Below the pieces are notes generated by a model. That model worked only from the letters and a program-made list of their open reading frames with translations. It made no database searches and was not told the origin of the DNA. A DNA stretch of 12,091 nt, taken from an uncultured Catenibacterium sp. (GTDB taxonomy: Bacteria; Bacillota_I; Bacilli_A; Erysipelotrichales; Coprobacillaceae). Shown in pieces: positions 4,899 to 12,091 of the stretch. Made by a program: the position numbers and the translations under genes. The stretch is from contig NZ_UQGV01000072.1 of NCBI RefSeq assembly GCF_900540665.1, forward strand, positions 1 through 12,091, given 5' to 3'. Positions within the stretch are counted from its first letter, which is position 1. The number at the start of each line of letters is the position of its first letter.

Positions 4899-5999
4899 AT
4901 GATTAAAGTGACATTAACAAATGAAATCTTAAAATATATTACAGAAATTGAGCAAAATAGATACAAGGTATCATCGGTGAAACTTTCCCCAATCGTTATG
5001 AATAAGCTTCGTAAAAATTCAAAGAAAAAAAGCTCTTATGCTTCAAACAAGATTGAAGGAAATCCTTTGTCTGAAAAACAGGCGGAAGAAGTCATTGAAA
5101 GTGATGAAAGAAAACATTATTTGAAGCCGGAACAGGAAGTAAGAAATTATTTTCTTGCATTGAATTATCTGGAAGAGAAGTTGAACAATAAAGAAAAGTT
5201 ATCTAAAAAACTAATTTTAGATGTTCAGAAATTAGTTGAAAAAGGTGCTCCTAAAGAAAAAATAGGACTTAGAGGACCAATGCCTCCAGGAGTATTATTT
5301 GCGGTATATGATTCTAAGACAGGAAATCCGGATTATATTCCACCAGAATATAGTGATGTTCCATCATTATTGGATGAGTTAATAGAGTATGTCAATACTA
5401 CTGATGATCATCCATTGATTGTTGCAGCAGTTGTACATTATCAATTGGTAACTATTCATCCATTTGAAGATGGTAATGGAAGAACCGCAAGATTATTATC
5501 TGGATATATTATGGATTTGAATGGATATGGTTTCAATGGAATTGGTTCACTAGAAGAGTATTTTGCATATGATGTAAATGAATATTATGACTCTATTCAA
5601 ATGGGGTTACCTGCATTGTATTATTCTGGAAGAGAGAATCCACCACATCCTGAAATTTGGATTAATTACTTTCTGCGAATGGTAAAGTTGTATTCTAGAA
5701 AAGTATGTGATCTACAATTATCTTCTGAAGAGGAAGATATTGCTGGAAGTTTATCTTTCTTAAAAGAGAGAGAAAAAGAATTATTAGTATTGTTGATTTC
5801 AAGCTATCGAGGAGAGTTCACTCCGATAGAAGTAAGTAAACAATTATCAGTCACAAATAAGACAGTTATTAATAGATTGGCTGGGTTAGTGAAGAATGGA
5901 TTTGTGATTCCAATATTAGTTAATAAGAGAATCCGTTCCTACAAACTAAGTGAATTTGCGATAAATCACGAAAAGGAAATTAAAGAAGTAGCTGGGTAG
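4899..5999 (+). CDS. Fic-domain protein (predicted AMPylator) with winged helix
   Basis: A 366-aa Fic protein. Members transfer AMP, or sometimes another nucleotide part, from a nucleotide substrate to a protein hydroxyl group. The complete catalytic loop HPFEDGNGRTAR lies at residues 187-198, with catalytic His187. An N-terminal inhibitory helix motif S-x3-E-G is present at 49-54 (SNKIEG), marking a class II, self-inhibited Fic whose Glu53 should block ATP. The segment at 130-150 (FAVYDSKTGNPDYIPPE) matches the flap region that positions targets. Residues 285-352 form a winged-helix-like domain (EFTPIEVSKQLSVTNKTVINRLAGLVKNGFV), so DNA binding or autoregulation is plausible. This matches the common stand-alone 'Fic plus wHTH' architecture. 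No small antitoxin gene lies beside it. AAGGAGGG is 6 bases before the ATG. Confidence 0.9.
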   Translation: MIKVTLTNEILKYITEIEQNRYKVSSVKLSPIVMNKLRKNSKKKSSYASNKIEGNPLSEKQAEEVIESDERKHYLKPEQEVRNYFLALNYLEEKLNNKEKLSKKLILDVQKLVEKGAPKEKIGLRGPMPPGVLFAVYDSKTGNPDYIPPEYSDVPSLLDELIEYVNTTDDHPLIVAAVVHYQLVTIHPFEDGNGRTARLLSGYIMDLNGYGFNGIGSLEEYFAYDVNEYYDSIQMGLPALYYSGRENPPHPEIWINYFLRMVKLYSRKVCDLQLSSEEEDIAGSLSFLKEREKELLVLLISSYRGEFTPIEVSKQLSVTNKTVINRLAGLVKNGFVIPILVNKRIRSYKLSEFAINHEKEIKEVAG

Positions 6000-6017
6000 T
6001 ATAATTGATGTGATATT

Positions 6018-6047
6018 TTGAAAAGCATAGATAGAAAATGGTATAAT
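6018..6047 (+). promoter_or_regulatory. Promoter of the DUF1349 gene
   Basis: TTGAAA (6018-6023), an 18-bp spacer and an extended -10, TGGTATAAT (6039-6047). A GGAGGG ribosome site at 6054-6059 follows. Confidence 0.7.
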
Positions 6048-6066
6048 TTCTACGGAGGGATGAAGG

Positions 6067-6672
6067 ATGAATATCGATATTAAGAATTTTAAGTGGATAC
6101 GTGAACCAAAAGAATTCACAATCGCAGATGATAAGATTGAGATTGTCACAGAGCCACATACAGATTTGTGGCAGAGAACTTATTATCATTTTAGAAATGA
6201 TAATGCGCCTGTTCTACAGATGGAAACAGATGAAAAGTATTTCAGTTTTGTTGTAGAGACAGATTTTGCAGACAGTCATACAAGATTTGATCAGTGCGGT
6301 ATTGTACTTTATTTAGATAGTGAGAACTGGTTAAAAGGTTCTATAGAATATGAGAATGAAGACTTCCAGCATCTTGGAAGTGTTGTAACTAACCATGGAT
6401 ATTCAGATTGGGCAACTACAGAAATTCGTGCAGATGTAAAGAAAATGTGGTATCGCCTAAGTAGAAGAGAAGATGATTATTGTATAGAATGTTCAGCAGA
6501 TGGGGTGAAGTTTTCTCAGATGCGTGTTTGTCATCTTCATGAAGGCGGAGATAATATTCGCTTTGGAGTGTATGCTTGTTCACCAGAAGAATCATCTTTT
6601 AAAGCTGTATTTAAGCATATGCAGATTATGGAATGTCAGTGGCAGGCACACGATGGACAGCAGCCAGATTAG
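6067..6672 (+). CDS. DUF1349 (Ree1-like, concanavalin-fold) protein
   Basis: A 201-aa soluble protein of the DUF1349 family, a beta-jelly-roll (concanavalin-like) fold whose yeast member Ree1 is linked to enolase regulation. Typical features are FTIADDKIEIVTEPHTDLWQRTYYHF (17-42), the F-D-Q-C-G-I-V-L-Y-L block (74-83), SENWLKGSIEYENE (85-98), VVTNHGYSDWAT (106-117) and the closing RFGVYACSPEESSFKAVF strand. No signal peptide, so it is cytosolic. The biochemical role in bacteria is not established; carbohydrate binding is suggested only by the fold. It has its own promoter and terminator, so it is probably a single-gene unit. GGAGGG lies 7 bases before the ATG. Confidence 0.85.
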   Translation: MNIDIKNFKWIREPKEFTIADDKIEIVTEPHTDLWQRTYYHFRNDNAPVLQMETDEKYFSFVVETDFADSHTRFDQCGIVLYLDSENWLKGSIEYENEDFQHLGSVVTNHGYSDWATTEIRADVKKMWYRLSRREDDYCIECSADGVKFSQMRVCHLHEGGDNIRFGVYACSPEESSFKAVFKHMQIMECQWQAHDGQQPD

Positions 6673-6701
6673 GTGAATACTATTGTATAGAAATGTTGAT
6701 G

Positions 6702-6751
6702 AGGAGGATGTTAGGATGAATTCAGGTCCTATTATTCTCCTTTTTATATTT
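6702..6751 (+). terminator. Intrinsic terminator after the DUF1349 gene
   Basis: GGAGGAT (6703-6709) pairs with ATTCTCC (6734-6740) and TAGGA (6712-6716) with TCCTA (6727-6731), capped by a 10-nt loop and followed by TTTTTATATTT. The left arm looks like a ribosome site for a 25-codon ORF at 6716, but the fold explains it better. Confidence 0.7.
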
Positions 6752-6920
6752 AACCTATTGTTATTGAGACAGAGTTTGTATTTTACCTTATAAATCCTTA
6801 AATTTTGTGTATATATCGTTATATTTTGTAATTTTATTATGCAAAAAACTAGATTATTTTTTAAAATTCGTTTAATATAGGTTCGATATAATACTCAAAA
6901 AGAGAAAAGGATGTGGAAGT
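6752..6920 (+). promoter_or_regulatory. AT-rich leader with promoter of the activase operon
   Basis: A perfect TATAAT lies at 6887-6892 but has no good -35 at 16-19 bp. The sequence TTCG-TTTAATA (6867-6877) is imperfectly repeated as TTCG-ATATAATA (6882-6893), so the -10 may be duplicated. The AAAGGATG and GGAAG purine stretches before ATG 6921 serve as the ribosome site. Nothing else recognisable is present upstream to 6752; no gene, riboswitch or stable hairpin was seen. Confidence 0.5.
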
Positions 6921-9900
6921 ATGAAGTATTATTTAGGAATTGATGTAGGATCTACGACTGTAAAACTCTACTTAACAGACGAGAATGATAAATGCTTATT
7001 TTCTAAGTACACAAGACATTTCTCAGATGTTAGAAAAACAATCTATGAGTTATTAATTGAAGTAAAGAATCAGATGGGTGATATTGATTTATATCCTGTT
7101 ATGACTGGTTCAGGAGGTTTATCTCTTGCAGATAAGCTTGGTATTTCTTTTATACAGGAAGTTATTGCATGTACAAAGACAGTAGAAACATATATTCCAC
7201 AAACTGATGTAGTTATAGAACTTGGTGGCGAAGATGCCAAGATCACTTATTTTGAAGGACAGCTTGAACAGCGTATGAACGGTACTTGTGCAGGAGGTAC
7301 TGGGGCATTTATTGACCAGATGGCTACTTTATTAAAGACAGATGCTGCTGGTTTAAATGAATATGCGAAAAACTATAAGACAATCTATCCTATCGCATCA
7401 CGTTGTGGTGTCTTTGCGAAAACAGATATTCAGCCTTTGATTAATGAAGGTGTATCTAAAGAAGATATTGCGGTATCTATTTTCCAGGCAGTAGTGAATC
7501 AGACTATTTCTGGTCTTGCCTGTGGTAAGCCTATTAGAGGTATTGTTGCATTCTTAGGTGGCCCACTTTATTTCATGGATCAGTTAAGAGAACGTTTTAT
7601 TGAAACATTAGGTTTAACTGAAGATGAAATCATCTTCCCACAGAACTCACAGCTATTTGTTGCTATGGGTGCATGTTTAAATGCGAAAGAAAAAGTAGAA
7701 AATCCATTAAACATCTCTAAGATTATTGAAGACTTAGAAGGTCTTTCAGACTCTCCTACAGAACTTACAAATGTCTTAGAACCATTATTTAATGATGAAG
7801 CAGAATTAAAAGAATTCAGAGAAAGACACTTTACCCATATCACTAAGAAAAGAACACTTAAGAAATATAAAGGTAAAGTATTCTTAGGTATTGATGTCGG
7901 TTCTACAACATCTAAGATCATCATGACTGATGAACAGGGGGCGATTTTATATTCTTTCTATAGTTCTAATGAAGGAAATCCATTACAGTTAATTATGAGT
8001 CTGATGAAGGAAATCTATCAGATGCTTCCAGAAGGATGCTATATTGCGAAAGCAGGTGTTACTGGTTATGGTGAAGCCCTTATTAAAGCTGCTTTAAAGG
8101 TGGATATTGGTGAAGTAGAAACAATTGCCCATTATACTGCCGCAAAAGCCTATGAACCTGATGTAGATTTCATTCTTGATATTGGTGGTCAAGATATGAA
8201 GGCTATTACTATTAGAGATAACGTCATTCAGAATATTTCATTAAATGAAGCATGTTCTGCAGGATGTGGTTCGTTCTTAGAAACATTCGCAAAATCATTA
8301 GGTTATAAGATTGAAGAATTCGCAGAACTTGCATTAAAGTCTAAGCACCCTATTGATTTAGGTTCTAGATGTACAGTATTCATGAACTCAAAAGTGAAAC
8401 AGGCACAAAAAGAAGGTGCTTCTGTAGAAGATATCAGTGCAGGTTTATCTTATTCAGTTATCAAGAATGCGTTATATAAAGTAATTAAACTAAGAAGTAA
8501 AGAAGATATTGGTAAGCATGTTGTTGTACAGGGAGGTACTTTCTATAACGAAGCTGTACTACGTGCATTTGAAAAAGAAACAGGTATTGAAGTAGTAAGA
8601 CCTGATATCGCAGGATTAATGGGGGCTTATGGTATGGCCCGTATTGCGATTGAAAATGATGACAATGAACCTTCTACTATTCTTTCATTAGAAGAAATAG
8701 AAGCACTTGACTATGATACAAAGATTAGAAACTGTGGTAAGTGTACAAATAACTGTATGTTAACTATTACATCATTTAATGATGGTAGAGAGTACATTTC
8801 AGGTAATAGATGTGAAAGAGGGGCTAACCTTCCAATGACATCTAAAAAGCTACCTAACCTCTATGATTATAAATATGGTCGTATCTTTGGTTATAAATCA
8901 CTTTCTAAAGATGATGCAAGAAGAGGAGAAGTGGGTATTCCTAGAGTACTTAATATGTATGAGAACTATCCATTCTGGCATACATTCTTTACTCAGTTAG
9001 GCTTTAGAGTTGTTTTATCAGCAAGATCTTCTAAGAAGATTTATGAAAAGGGTATTGAATCTATTCCATCAGAAAATGCCTGCTATCCAGCTAAGATTTC
9101 TCATGGACATATTGAAAATCTTATTGAAAGAGGTATTCCTTTTATCTTCTATCCATCAGTAGCATATGAAAGAAAAGAATATGAAGATGCAGGTAATAAC
9201 TATAACTGTCCAGTTGTTGCTTCTTATCCAGAAGTTATTAGAAACAATGTAGACAGCTTAGAAGAAAAACATGTGAAATATAAGAACCCATTCTTATCTT
9301 TAAATAACCCTAAGACATTATTTAAGGTGATGAAGGAATCTTTAGCTGAATATGATATTTCAGATAAAGAAATGCATAATGCGATTGATAAGGCTTATCA
9401 GGAATTAGCACGTGCAAGAAAAGATATTGAAGTTAAGGGTCAGGAAGCATTGGAATGGATGCATAAAAACCATAAGAAGGGTATTGTCCTTGCAGGACGT
9501 CCTTATCATGTGGATCCAGAAATCAACCATGGTATTGCAAGCTTAATTACAAGTGAAGGTTTCTGTGTATTAACAGAAGATTCTGTATGTAACTTAAATA
9601 AAGAAAACTTAGACTTACGTGTAGTAGACCAGTGGACATATCATTCTAGACTCTATCGAGCTGCAGAGTTTGTAACAACTCAGCCAGATCTTGAACTTAT
9701 CCAGTTAACATCATTTGGATGTGGATTAGATGCGGTTACAAGTGACCAGGTAGCTGAATTATTACAGGCCAGAGGTAAGATTTATACACTTATTAAGATT
9801 GATGAAGCCTCTAACTTAGGACCAATCAGAATCCGTATTAGATCACTAAAAGCAACAGTGAAGAAGAAAGACAATACTGTACACTTAGAAAATAAATATG

Positions 9901-11147
9901 AATCAGAAAAAGTATCATTCACAAAAGAAATGAAGGATGATAGATGGACTATTCTATGTCCTCAGATGTCTCCTATTCATTTCCAGTTTGTAGAAACTGC
10001 AATGAATTCAGAAGGCTATAATTTTGTGGTACTCCCTTCAGTAGATAAAGAAGCAGTGGATCAGGGATTAAAGTATGTCAATAATGATGCATGTTATCCA
10101 AGTATCTTAGTAGCAGGTCAGATGATGAATGCATTAAATTCAGGTAAGTATGATCCTCATAAAGTGGCATTGATTATTTCACAGACAGGTGGAGGATGTC
10201 GTGCAACAAACTATATTGCGTTTATTAGAAAAGCATTAAAGGATGCACATATGGATTATGTACCTGTTATCTCAGCTAACTTACAGGGATTAGAATCTAA
10301 CCCAGGCTTTAAGATTACTTATAAAGTCGCTAAGAAGGTTATTATTGGGGCTATGTATGGTGACTTATTCATGAGAGTCTTATACCGTGTAAGACCTTAT
10401 GAAAAGGTCAAAGGTTCAGCAAATGAATTATATGAATCATGGGTAGAAAAATGTAAAGAAAACGTTGAAAATGGTTCTATGAAGGAATTCAAGAAGAACG
10501 TTTATCAGATTGTAAAGGAATTTGATGAATTACCACTCCTAGACATTAAGAAACCTAGAGTAGGTCTTGTAGGAGAAATCCTTGTAAAATTCCACCCTAC
10601 TGCCAATAATGAGATTGTAAAGATTATTGAAGAAGAAGGCGCAGAAGCAGTTATGCCAGATTTAATTGACTTCTTCCAGTATTGTTTCTACAATACTCAA
10701 TATGAACATGAACATTATGATGCAAGCTGGAAATCAGCTAAGTTATGTAATGTTGCGATTAAATTAGTAGATTTCTTAAGAAAAGATATGATTAAGGCAT
10801 TAGAAGCATCAAATCGTTTTGATGCACCACATCCTATTGATCAAATCGCTAAGAAAGCAAGTGAAGTTGTTTCTATTGGCAACCAGACAGGTGAAGGATG
10901 GTTCTTAACTGGTGAAATGATTGAACTCATTGATGAAGGTGCACCAAATATCGTATGTATGCAGCCATTTGCCTGCTTACCTAACCATGTAACAGGTAAG
11001 GGTGTTATTAAGGCATTAAGAAGAAAATATCCACAGTCTAACATCGTTGCGATTGATTACGATCCAGGGGCTAGTGAAACGAATCAGCTTAATCGTATTA
11101 AATTGATGTTATCAACTGCATTTAAGAACATGGAATCATCTAATTAG
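6921..11147 (+). CDS. Fused acyl-CoA dehydratase activase/dehydratase-like protein (BadF/BcrA + DUF2229)
   Basis: A 1408-aa protein joining two activase modules to a dehydratase-like part. Each activase half is an ASKHA ATPase with the phosphate-1 loop LGIDVGSTT (residues 5-13 and 322-330). By analogy with HgdC, the cluster-ligand cysteines are C123 (GTCAGGTGAF) and C162 (SRCGVF) in half one, and C445 (EACSAGCGSF) and C484 (SRCTVF) in half two. The two halves could thus hold one [4Fe-4S] cluster inside a single chain. A Cys motif (CGKCTNNC, 605-612, plus C631) links to the DUF2229 and HgdA/HgdB-like regions: ENACYP (719-), SFGCGLD (931-), NDACYP (1056-), TGGGCRATNY (1089-) and PFACLPNHVTGKG (1349-). 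HgdC homologues use ATP to push an electron into 2-hydroxyacyl-CoA dehydratases. The substrate of this long form is not known. It is the first gene of a unit with the two genes downstream. Confidence 0.9.
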   Translation: MKYYLGIDVGSTTVKLYLTDENDKCLFSKYTRHFSDVRKTIYELLIEVKNQMGDIDLYPVMTGSGGLSLADKLGISFIQEVIACTKTVETYIPQTDVVIELGGEDAKITYFEGQLEQRMNGTCAGGTGAFIDQMATLLKTDAAGLNEYAKNYKTIYPIASRCGVFAKTDIQPLINEGVSKEDIAVSIFQAVVNQTISGLACGKPIRGIVAFLGGPLYFMDQLRERFIETLGLTEDEIIFPQNSQLFVAMGACLNAKEKVENPLNISKIIEDLEGLSDSPTELTNVLEPLFNDEAELKEFRERHFTHITKKRTLKKYKGKVFLGIDVGSTTSKIIMTDEQGAILYSFYSSNEGNPLQLIMSLMKEIYQMLPEGCYIAKAGVTGYGEALIKAALKVDIGEVETIAHYTAAKAYEPDVDFILDIGGQDMKAITIRDNVIQNISLNEACSAGCGSFLETFAKSLGYKIEEFAELALKSKHPIDLGSRCTVFMNSKVKQAQKEGASVEDISAGLSYSVIKNALYKVIKLRSKEDIGKHVVVQGGTFYNEAVLRAFEKETGIEVVRPDIAGLMGAYGMARIAIENDDNEPSTILSLEEIEALDYDTKIRNCGKCTNNCMLTITSFNDGREYISGNRCERGANLPMTSKKLPNLYDYKYGRIFGYKSLSKDDARRGEVGIPRVLNMYENYPFWHTFFTQLGFRVVLSARSSKKIYEKGIESIPSENACYPAKISHGHIENLIERGIPFIFYPSVAYERKEYEDAGNNYNCPVVASYPEVIRNNVDSLEEKHVKYKNPFLSLNNPKTLFKVMKESLAEYDISDKEMHNAIDKAYQELARARKDIEVKGQEALEWMHKNHKKGIVLAGRPYHVDPEINHGIASLITSEGFCVLTEDSVCNLNKENLDLRVVDQWTYHSRLYRAAEFVTTQPDLELIQLTSFGCGLDAVTSDQVAELLQARGKIYTLIKIDEASNLGPIRIRIRSLKATVKKKDNTVHLENKYESEKVSFTKEMKDDRWTILCPQMSPIHFQFVETAMNSEGYNFVVLPSVDKEAVDQGLKYVNNDACYPSILVAGQMMNALNSGKYDPHKVALIISQTGGGCRATNYIAFIRKALKDAHMDYVPVISANLQGLESNPGFKITYKVAKKVIIGAMYGDLFMRVLYRVRPYEKVKGSANELYESWVEKCKENVENGSMKEFKKNVYQIVKEFDELPLLDIKKPRVGLVGEILVKFHPTANNEIVKIIEEEGAEAVMPDLIDFFQYCFYNTQYEHEHYDASWKSAKLCNVAIKLVDFLRKDMIKALEASNRFDAPHPIDQIAKKASEVVSIGNQTGEGWFLTGEMIELIDEGAPNIVCMQPFACLPNHVTGKGVIKALRRKYPQSNIVAIDYDPGASETNQLNRIKLMLSTAFKNMESSN

Positions 11148-11158
11148 TGGAGGAAGAT

Positions 11159-11479
11159 ATGGAAGATGGACATTCCACCCCGCCCTCGCGAGGTAGGGCT
11201 ATTCTAGGCTTTATAAGATCAAAACTGAATTATAATAAGATTTCTGTATTAAAGAAATTAGCCTGTAAGGATAACCCTGTAATATATAGACGTGTATTAC
11301 AAGAATTAGGCGACTACAAGTATAAAAAGAAACCTGTGAAGGGTATAACCCTTTCACAGGCTGATTATGATACATGCTGCCTTATATTAACTGTAATGGT
11401 TGAGAAAGATTTTGATTATTATTATGATCAGGGATATGTCAAATGTACAATAGAACGTATGATTGACTTACTGAGTTAG
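11159..11479 (+). CDS. Unknown 106-aa protein between activase and rnmV
   Basis: A 106-aa protein if started at ATG 11159, which stands 5 bases after a perfect GGAGG (11149-11153). A GTG at 11147 overlapping the previous stop would add four residues but lacks a ribosome site. The first codons cross a GC-rich palindrome (MEDGHSTPPSRGRAI), while the rest is basic and helical: FIRSKLNYNKISVLKKLACKDNPVIYRRVLQELGDYKYKKKP, then a Tyr/Asp-rich helix (DFDYYYDQGYVKCTIERMIDLL). No signal peptide or membrane helix. I recognise no family. Its stop overlaps the AGGAG ribosome site of rnmV 9 bp downstream, so it is co-translated with an rRNA-processing gene, and its basic character would suit nucleic acid binding; that is inference. 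Confidence 0.7.
   Translation: MEDGHSTPPSRGRAILGFIRSKLNYNKISVLKKLACKDNPVIYRRVLQELGDYKYKKKPVKGITLSQADYDTCCLILTVMVEKDFDYYYDQGYVKCTIERMIDLLS
11333..11360 (+). other. Strong hairpin inside the 106-aa gene
   Basis: CCTGTGAAGGG (11333-11343) pairs with CCCTTTCACAGG (11349-11360) with one bulged base and a TATAA loop. No T tract follows, so it is not an intrinsic terminator; an mRNA processing or stability element is possible. Confidence 0.6.
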
Positions 11480-11488
11480 GAGATTATT

Positions 11489-12013
11489 GTGAGAAAGATT
11501 AAAGAAGTTGTTGTAGTGGAAGGTAAAACAGATACTGCAACACTAAAACAGTTATTTGATGTAGATACAATTGAAACATCTGGGTCAGGAATTAACGAAG
11601 ATATTCTATCTCTCATTAAGACTGCTGCTTCAACACGTGGTGTTATTGTCTTAACAGACCCTGATTATCCTGGTACACAGATTAGAAATAAAGTCATTCA
11701 GGCTGTTCCTAATGCGAAGCATGCCTTTGTCGCAAAAAAAGATGCCAAGGGTGTGAAGAAGCTTGGTATTGCGGAAGCAAGACATGATGCAATTATTGAA
11801 GCATTAGAGAATGCAGTCACATTTAGTGATGCTAAAGAATCTATTACCTGGGATGAATTTATTGATTTAGATGTATTAGGTAATAAGAAGAGAAGACTAC
11901 AGGTCTATGATGCCTTTCATTTAGGTTATGGTAATGCGAAAGCGTTATTTAAGAGACTGAATATGATGGGTATTACAAAAGAAGAAGTACTTAATGCACT
12001 AAAGAGTCAGTAG
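11489..12013 (+). CDS. rnmV: Ribonuclease M5 (5S rRNA maturase)
   Basis: A 174-aa Toprim-family endonuclease that cuts both strands of the 5S rRNA precursor helix, in Bacillus with ribosomal protein L18 as cofactor. The Toprim core is complete: catalytic Glu11 in VVVEGKTD (8-15) and metal-binding Asp57 and Asp59 in TDPDYPG (56-62). VEGKTDT, SGSGIN and AEARHDAIIEAL are typical of the RnmV family, followed by the C-terminal RRLQVYDAFHLGYGNAKALFKRLN region. Length fits the usual 170-190 aa. The start is GTG at 11489, 6 bases after AGGAG (11478-11482). In many Bacillota ksgA follows and is co-transcribed; here a strong terminator begins inside the last codons, so that link is lost. Confidence 0.93.
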   Translation: MRKIKEVVVVEGKTDTATLKQLFDVDTIETSGSGINEDILSLIKTAASTRGVIVLTDPDYPGTQIRNKVIQAVPNAKHAFVAKKDAKGVKKLGIAEARHDAIIEALENAVTFSDAKESITWDEFIDLDVLGNKKRRLQVYDAFHLGYGNAKALFKRLNMMGITKEEVLNALKSQ

Positions 12014-12042
12014 ACATAGTATCTACTGACTCTTTCTTATTA
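12001..12042 (+). terminator. Intrinsic terminator overlapping the rnmV stop
   Basis: AAAGAGTCAGTAGA (12001-12014) and TCTACTGACTCTTT (12022-12035) form a perfect 14-bp stem followed by CTTATTA. The left arm contains the last codons and the TAG stop (12011-12013). Confidence 0.85.
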
Positions 12043-12046
12043 TATA

Positions 12047-12071
12047 GAAAACCATACGCTATGCGTATGGT
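12047..12071 (-). terminator. Likely minus-strand terminator of a convergent gene beyond the window
   Basis: ACCATACGC (12051-12059) and GCGTATGGT (12063-12071) form a perfect 9-bp stem with a 3-nt loop. Read on the minus strand, it is followed by TTTCTATA, so a gene entering from the right probably ends here. Confidence 0.5.
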
Positions 12072-12091
12072 CCAAAAAAACTTTCAGAGAT

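Noticed and set aside
6716..6793. 25-codon hydrophobic ORF with a GAGGAGG ahead of it
   Set aside because: The apparent ribosome site and first codons form the arms of the terminator after DUF1349, with a T tract following, which explains them better than a gene.
7580..7924. 114-codon antisense ORF within the activase gene
   Set aside because: It lies opposite a well-conserved ATPase gene, lacks a ribosome site and reads as a shadow frame; the antisense frames at 5946-6189 and 10841-11044 were dropped for the same reason.
11147..11158. GTG start for the 106-aa protein overlapping the activase stop
   Set aside because: It has no own ribosome site, while ATG 11159 has GGAGG at the right distance.

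Overview
The window looks like chromosome of a low-GC, AT-rich member of the Bacillota, most likely Erysipelotrichia-like (Coprobacillaceae/Erysipelotrichaceae type gut anaerobe). The case rests on the strong A+T bias, AGA/TTA-rich codon use, strong GGAGG-type ribosome sites, a DUF3793 protein, a giant fused acyl-CoA dehydratase activase and a ribonuclease M5 gene. The genus cannot be fixed from the sequence alone. I saw no tRNA, rRNA, CRISPR array, complete insertion sequence or prophage.

Left part (1-2360), accessory cell-surface genes. A 23-codon leader ORF overlaps the start of a lipoprotein gene with two divergent repeats. It is followed by a separate group: a 52-aa one-helix membrane peptide, a 294-aa exported protein of unknown function, and a 70-aa two-helix membrane peptide, closed by a strong hairpin terminator. 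The lipoprotein unit and the exported-protein gene are each preceded by nearly the same 29-bp block, which carries a cre-like (catabolite control) sequence, so they may be co-regulated.

Middle (2360-4900), a housekeeping/redox operon and small accessory genes. An NrdI-like flavodoxin overlaps a DUF3793 gene and is followed 20 bp later by yggS (PLP homeostasis). Two copies of a GTTAGTA-n3-RCTAAC dyad lie upstream, and a terminator-like hairpin sits inside the end of the DUF3793 coding region. A lone core-binding (SAM-like) recombinase domain gene converges on yggS across a shared perfect 12-bp hairpin. Next come an amber-interrupted small lipoprotein with an intact promoter and a six-copy ATAGTG array spaced at one helical turn.

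Right part (4900-12091). The ATAGTG array runs into the promoter of a Fic-domain protein with a predicted inhibitory helix and a C-terminal winged helix. Then come a DUF1349 protein with its own promoter and a terminator, and a three-gene unit: a 1408-aa fused activase/dehydratase-like protein, a 106-aa unknown protein with a GC-rich palindrome in its first codons, and rnmV (5S rRNA maturase). Two back-to-back hairpins end the window.

The most unusual items are the helically phased ATAGTG array at the Fic promoter, the exported protein with flanking membrane peptides and its shared operator block, and the orphan NrdI/DUF3793 unit with its double dyad.
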